Origin: Proteobacteria bacterium UBA6920
GTDB lineage: Bacteria; Pseudomonadota; Gammaproteobacteria; SG8-11
NCBI GenBank assembly: GCA_002448875.1
Contig: DKAS01000150.1
Span: forward strand, 10,643-19,208
Length of the DNA stretch: 8,566 nucleotides
Direction of reading: 5' to 3'
This document shows positions 6,054-8,566 of this stretch, one piece after another (position 1 is the first letter of the stretch; every line of letters begins with the position of its first letter). The notes under the pieces are model-generated. The model searched no databases. It worked only from the letters and a program-made list of their open reading frames with translations, and was not told the DNA's origin. The position numbers were made by a program, and so were the translations under genes.

Positions 6054-6130
6054 GAACATACCCGGCCTAGGGATGCCGGGAGAAATTACCGCTCGAGGGG
6101 GGTGAGCGGGTAAGCGTAGGAGATATGCTT
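6019..6130 (-). ncRNA. Candidate regulatory small RNA at the spf/ersA locus
   Basis: About 112 nt between polA and engB carry the hallmarks of a bacterial sRNA. A promoter-like element precedes it and a strong intrinsic terminator ends it. Three stem-loops can be drawn. SL1 pairs TTACCCGCTC with GAGCGGTAA (plus-strand 6113-6104 and 6094-6086) with one bulged C, and exposes the 9-nt loop ACCCCCCTC. SL2 has a 6-bp stem at 6061-6066/6075-6080 with loop ATCCCTAG in the minus-strand sense. SL3 is the terminator. The single-stranded 5' end contains TCTCCT. Enterobacterial Spot 42 (109 nt) lies downstream of polA in this orientation, and Pseudomonas ErsA occupies the same gap. The start near 6130 is inferred from the promoter position. 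The alternative is an RNA processed from the polA 3' UTR. Confidence 0.62.
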
Positions 6131-6136
6131 GCGGAG

Positions 6137-6163
6137 TTCGACGGGGCGACCGGGAAAAGGTTC
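6137..6163 (-). promoter_or_regulatory. Sigma-E/AlgU-like promoter of the candidate sRNA
   Basis: On the minus strand GAACCT (6163-6158) and TCGAA (6141-6137) are separated by 16 bp. This resembles the extracytoplasmic sigma-E/AlgU consensus GAACTT-(16-17)-TCnnA, with one mismatch in the -35. It predicts a start near 6130, at the beginning of the structured region. No good sigma-70 -10 lies at suitable spacing from the overlapping TTGAAC. The sequence just upstream (6161-6197) is 28/37 A/T, including an eight-A tract on the minus strand, and may act as an UP element. Confidence 0.48.
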
Positions 6164-6262
6164 AAGAAATTTTTCTGAAATGCGTTATTTTTTTTGCATG
6201 ACATCCCGGCGACAAAGCGGGCCTGGCCAGGAAGTGAGCAGAGATGGCGCCGCCGGGTGGGA

Positions 6263-8566
6263 TCAGTGTGCCTGATCCCAGTTTTCGCCGACGCCGGTAT
6301 CCACCACCAGTGACACGCGCAACTGCGCGACGCTGCACATCAGGGCACTGACCCGGGGGCGCACGGCGTCCACCGCGTCGGCGGCCACTTCGAATACCAG
6401 CTCGTCATGCACCTGCATGATCATGCGCGCATCCACCTGTTCCTCACGCAGCCAGCGATCGGCGGCAAGCATGGCGAGTTTTATGATATCGGCGGCCGTA
6501 CCTTGCATGGGGGCATTGATCGCGGTGCGCTCGGCGTACTGCCGCCGCTGCGGGTTGCGGGCATTGATCTCCGGCAGATACAGGCGGCGGCCGAACACCG
6601 TGGCGACATAGCCCTGGCTGCGCGCCTGCTCCCGGGTCTGGTCCATGAAGCGTTTCACTCCGGGGTAGCGGCTGAAGTACAGGTCGATGTACTGCTGCGC
6701 GGTGCCGCGGTCGATCGCCAGCTGTTTGCCCAGGCCGAAGGCCGACATGCCGTAGACCAGGCCGAAATTGATGGCCTTGGCGCTGCGCCGCTGCTCGTTG
6801 CTGACCTGCTCCAGCGGGATGCCGAATACTTCGGCGGCGGTGGCGCGGTGGATGTCGGCGCCGGCGGCGAAGGCCGCGAGCAGGCCCTCATCCTGCGACA
6901 GATGCGCCAGGATACGCAGCTCGATTTGCGAATAATCCGCTGCCAGGATGCGGTAGCCGGGCGCCGCGATGAAGGCCTGACGGATGCGCCGGCCAGTGTC
7001 GCTGCGCACCGGAATGTTCTGCAGATTGGGGTCCGAGGATGACAGGCGGCCGGTGGACGCTACCGCCTGATGGTAAGAGGTATGCACCCGGCCGCTGCGC
7101 GCGTTGACCTGTTCCGGCAGGCGGTCGGTGTAGGTCGATTTGAGTTTGCTCAGGCCGCGGTGGTCGAGGATGATCTGCGGCAGGGGGTAGGTTTCCGCCA
7201 GTTCCTGCAGCACGTTTTCCGCGGTCGACGGCTGTCCGGTAGGGGTTTTCTGCAGCACCGGCAGTTGCTGGCGCTCGTAGAGGATTTCCTGTATCTGCTT
7301 AGGCGAACCCAGATTGAATACCGCGCCGGCCTGGCGATAGGCTTCTTCCTCCAGTTGCTGCAACTGGCTGCTGATCTCCTCGCTCAGCCGTTGCAGCATC
7401 GGCACGTCGATCAGCACGCCGTTGCGTTCCATGCGCGACAACACCGGAATCAGCGGTACTTCGATCTGCTGATACAGGTCACGCAGCAGCGGTTCCTGCT
7501 GCAGGCGCGGCCACAACGCCTGGTGCAGGCGCAGTGTGACATCGGCGTCTTCCGCCGCGTAGCGGGTCGCGTCCGCCACGGCGACGGCGCTGAACGGAAT
7601 CTGTTTGGCGCCCTTGCCGGTCACATCTTCATAGTGGATGGTTTGATACGACAGGTACTGCAGTGCCAGGGTATCCATGTCGTGGCGGCTGCCGGTGCTG
7701 TTGAGCACGTAGGACTGCAGCATGGTGTCATGGGCGATGCCGGCGAGGGTGATGCCGTAATTGGCCAGCACGTTCATATCGTACTTGAGATTCTGTCCCA
7801 GCAGCGGCCGTTGCCCGTCTTCCAGCAGTGGCCGCAATGCCGCCAGCACCGCTTCGCGTGACAGCTGCGCGGGCGCGCCGGCATAGTCGTGCGCCAGCGG
7901 TACATAGGCTGCCTCGCCGGCATTGATCGCGAACGACACGCCGACGATCTCTGCGTCCATGTAGCTGAGGCTGGTGGTTTCGGTGTCGAAGGCGAACAAC
8001 GGCGCCTGGCGCAGGCGTTCGCACCAGCGATCGAACTCGCCGGCGTCGACTATCATCTGGTAGTTGGCGCTGGCGCTGGCGCCGCCGGCATCCGCTGCCG
8101 CGGGGCGCGCGCTGTCTTCCTCCTTGAGTTCGGCCAGCCAGCCCTTGAATTCCAGGCGGGTGAACAACTCCGCCAGCTTTTGTCGGTCCGGGGCCTGTAA
8201 TTGCAGCTGGTCGGCGCTGAGCGGCAGCGGGATGCCGCAGTTGATCGTGACCAGCTGCCTGGCCAGCTGCAGGGTGGCGACGGCGGCGCGCAGATTTTCC
8301 CCGGCCTTGCCCTTGATGCTGTCGGCACTGGCCAGCAACTGATCGATGGTGCCGTGTTCCTGCAGCCACTTGCTGGCGGTTTTCGGTCCCACCTTGTCCA
8401 CGCCGGGCACGTTGTCCGAGCTGTCGCCCATCAACGCCAGGTAGTCTATGATCTGCTCCGGGGTGACCCCGAATTTTTCCATCACGCCCTGCCGGTCGAG
8501 CCGGGTGTTGTTCATGGTGTTGATCAGTGAAATATGGTCATCGACCAGCTGCGCCATGTCCTTGTC
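6263..8566 (-). CDS. polA: DNA polymerase I, lacking its N-terminus at the window edge
   Basis: Pol I fills gaps, removes Okazaki primers and takes part in DNA repair. The window holds 767 codons plus the stop; the frame is open to the edge. It enters at D-K-D-M-A-Q-L-V, which matches E. coli residues 138-145, so about 140 codons are missing. Counting from that methionine, the rest of the 5' nuclease domain is at 1-145 with the helix-hairpin-helix M-G-D-S-S-D-N-V-P-G-V at 43-53. The 3'-5' exonuclease keeps all its motifs: D-T-E-T at 191-194, N-L-K-Y-D at 256-260, and Y-A-A-E-D at 333-337. The polymerase has motif A D-Y-S-Q-I-E-L-R at 541-548, motif B around R591-Y602, and motif C V-H-D-E at 716-719. 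Proofreading and polymerase sites are thus intact. An alanine-rich linker near 150-166 makes the distance between the nuclease and exonuclease domains about 24 residues shorter than in E. coli. Confidence 0.98.
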   Translation of the reverse strand, partial: DKDMAQLVDDHISLINTMNNTRLDRQGVMEKFGVTPEQIIDYLALMGDSSDNVPGVDKVGPKTASKWLQEHGTIDQLLASADSIKGKAGENLRAAVATLQLARQLVTINCGIPLPLSADQLQLQAPDRQKLAELFTRLEFKGWLAELKEEDSARPAAADAGGASASANYQMIVDAGEFDRWCERLRQAPLFAFDTETTSLSYMDAEIVGVSFAINAGEAAYVPLAHDYAGAPAQLSREAVLAALRPLLEDGQRPLLGQNLKYDMNVLANYGITLAGIAHDTMLQSYVLNSTGSRHDMDTLALQYLSYQTIHYEDVTGKGAKQIPFSAVAVADATRYAAEDADVTLRLHQALWPRLQQEPLLRDLYQQIEVPLIPVLSRMERNGVLIDVPMLQRLSEEISSQLQQLEEEAYRQAGAVFNLGSPKQIQEILYERQQLPVLQKTPTGQPSTAENVLQELAETYPLPQIILDHRGLSKLKSTYTDRLPEQVNARSGRVHTSYHQAVASTGRLSSSDPNLQNIPVRSDTGRRIRQAFIAAPGYRILAADYSQIELRILAHLSQDEGLLAAFAAGADIHRATAAEVFGIPLEQVSNEQRRSAKAINFGLVYGMSAFGLGKQLAIDRGTAQQYIDLYFSRYPGVKRFMDQTREQARSQGYVATVFGRRLYLPEINARNPQRRQYAERTAINAPMQGTAADIIKLAMLAADRWLREEQVDARMIMQVHDELVFEVAADAVDAVRPRVSALMCSVAQLRVSLVVDTGVGENWDQAH

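Noticed and set aside
5148..6059. A 303-codon open frame on the minus strand opposite engB and the cytochrome c start
   Set aside because: It lies antisense to engB, whose G motifs are all intact, begins inside the terminator hairpin, and encodes no recognisable family. It is a by-product of GC-rich codon usage.
6161..6195. A plus-strand terminator for engB formed by the imperfect repeat at 6161-6179 and the T8 run at 6188-6195
   Set aside because: The stem is A/T-rich, its loop would be only about two bases, and it is eight bases away from the T-run. The sequence fits better as an A/T-rich promoter region on the other strand.
6222..6231. Palindrome CCTGGCCAGG just after polA
   Set aside because: It is short and GC-rich with no repeat partner or U-tract nearby; such palindromes are expected by chance at this base composition.

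Overview
The window is a stretch of GC-rich bacterial chromosome, coding almost throughout. Every recognisable gene is housekeeping and of gammaproteobacterial type: polA and engB converging on each other, dsbA with a periplasmic cytochrome c close by, hslR-ubiA, and a yrbG-type antiporter directly before kdsD. The same polA/engB/cytochrome c/dsbA/endonuclease-family neighbourhood is known from pseudomonads and related Gammaproteobacteria, so a gammaproteobacterium is the best reading. The genus cannot be told from this sequence. I see no insertion sequence, phage gene, tRNA, rRNA or CRISPR array.

Layout. Bases 1-4070 hold six minus-strand genes that read leftwards from dsbA: dsbA (periplasmic thiol oxidase), an endonuclease/exonuclease/phosphatase-family protein, hslR (Hsp15, ribosome rescue), ubiA (ubiquinone synthesis), a calcium/sodium antiporter of the YrbG type, and the start of kdsD (Kdo synthesis for lipopolysaccharide). 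The gaps are short (13-52 bp), and hslR and ubiA overlap by 4 bp. Bases 4071-4381 are a divergent intergenic region rich in inverted repeats. From it a small stand-alone cyclic-nucleotide-binding protein is read rightwards (4382-4870). It meets a minus-strand monohaem cytochrome c (4874-5248) tail to tail, 3 bp apart. A second divergent region (5249-5423) separates the cytochrome gene from engB (5424-6020, plus strand), an essential ribosome-assembly GTPase that appears to start at TTG. polA (DNA polymerase I; its N-terminal ~140 codons lie outside the window) occupies 6263-8566 on the minus strand.

The most interesting element is the 242-bp gap between polA and engB. On the minus strand it holds an A/T-rich tract, a sigma-E/AlgU-like promoter (GAACCT-16 bp-TCGAA), about 112 nt that fold into three stem-loops with C-rich unpaired segments, and a strong intrinsic terminator whose U-tract overlaps the engB stop codon. 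This is the locus and orientation of Spot 42 (spf) in enterobacteria and the locus of ErsA in Pseudomonas. I read it as an undescribed member of that positional class of regulatory small RNAs. Envelope and redox functions (dsbA, cytochrome c, ubiA, antiporter, kdsD) are clustered around it, but no direct link to the sRNA can be shown from sequence alone.
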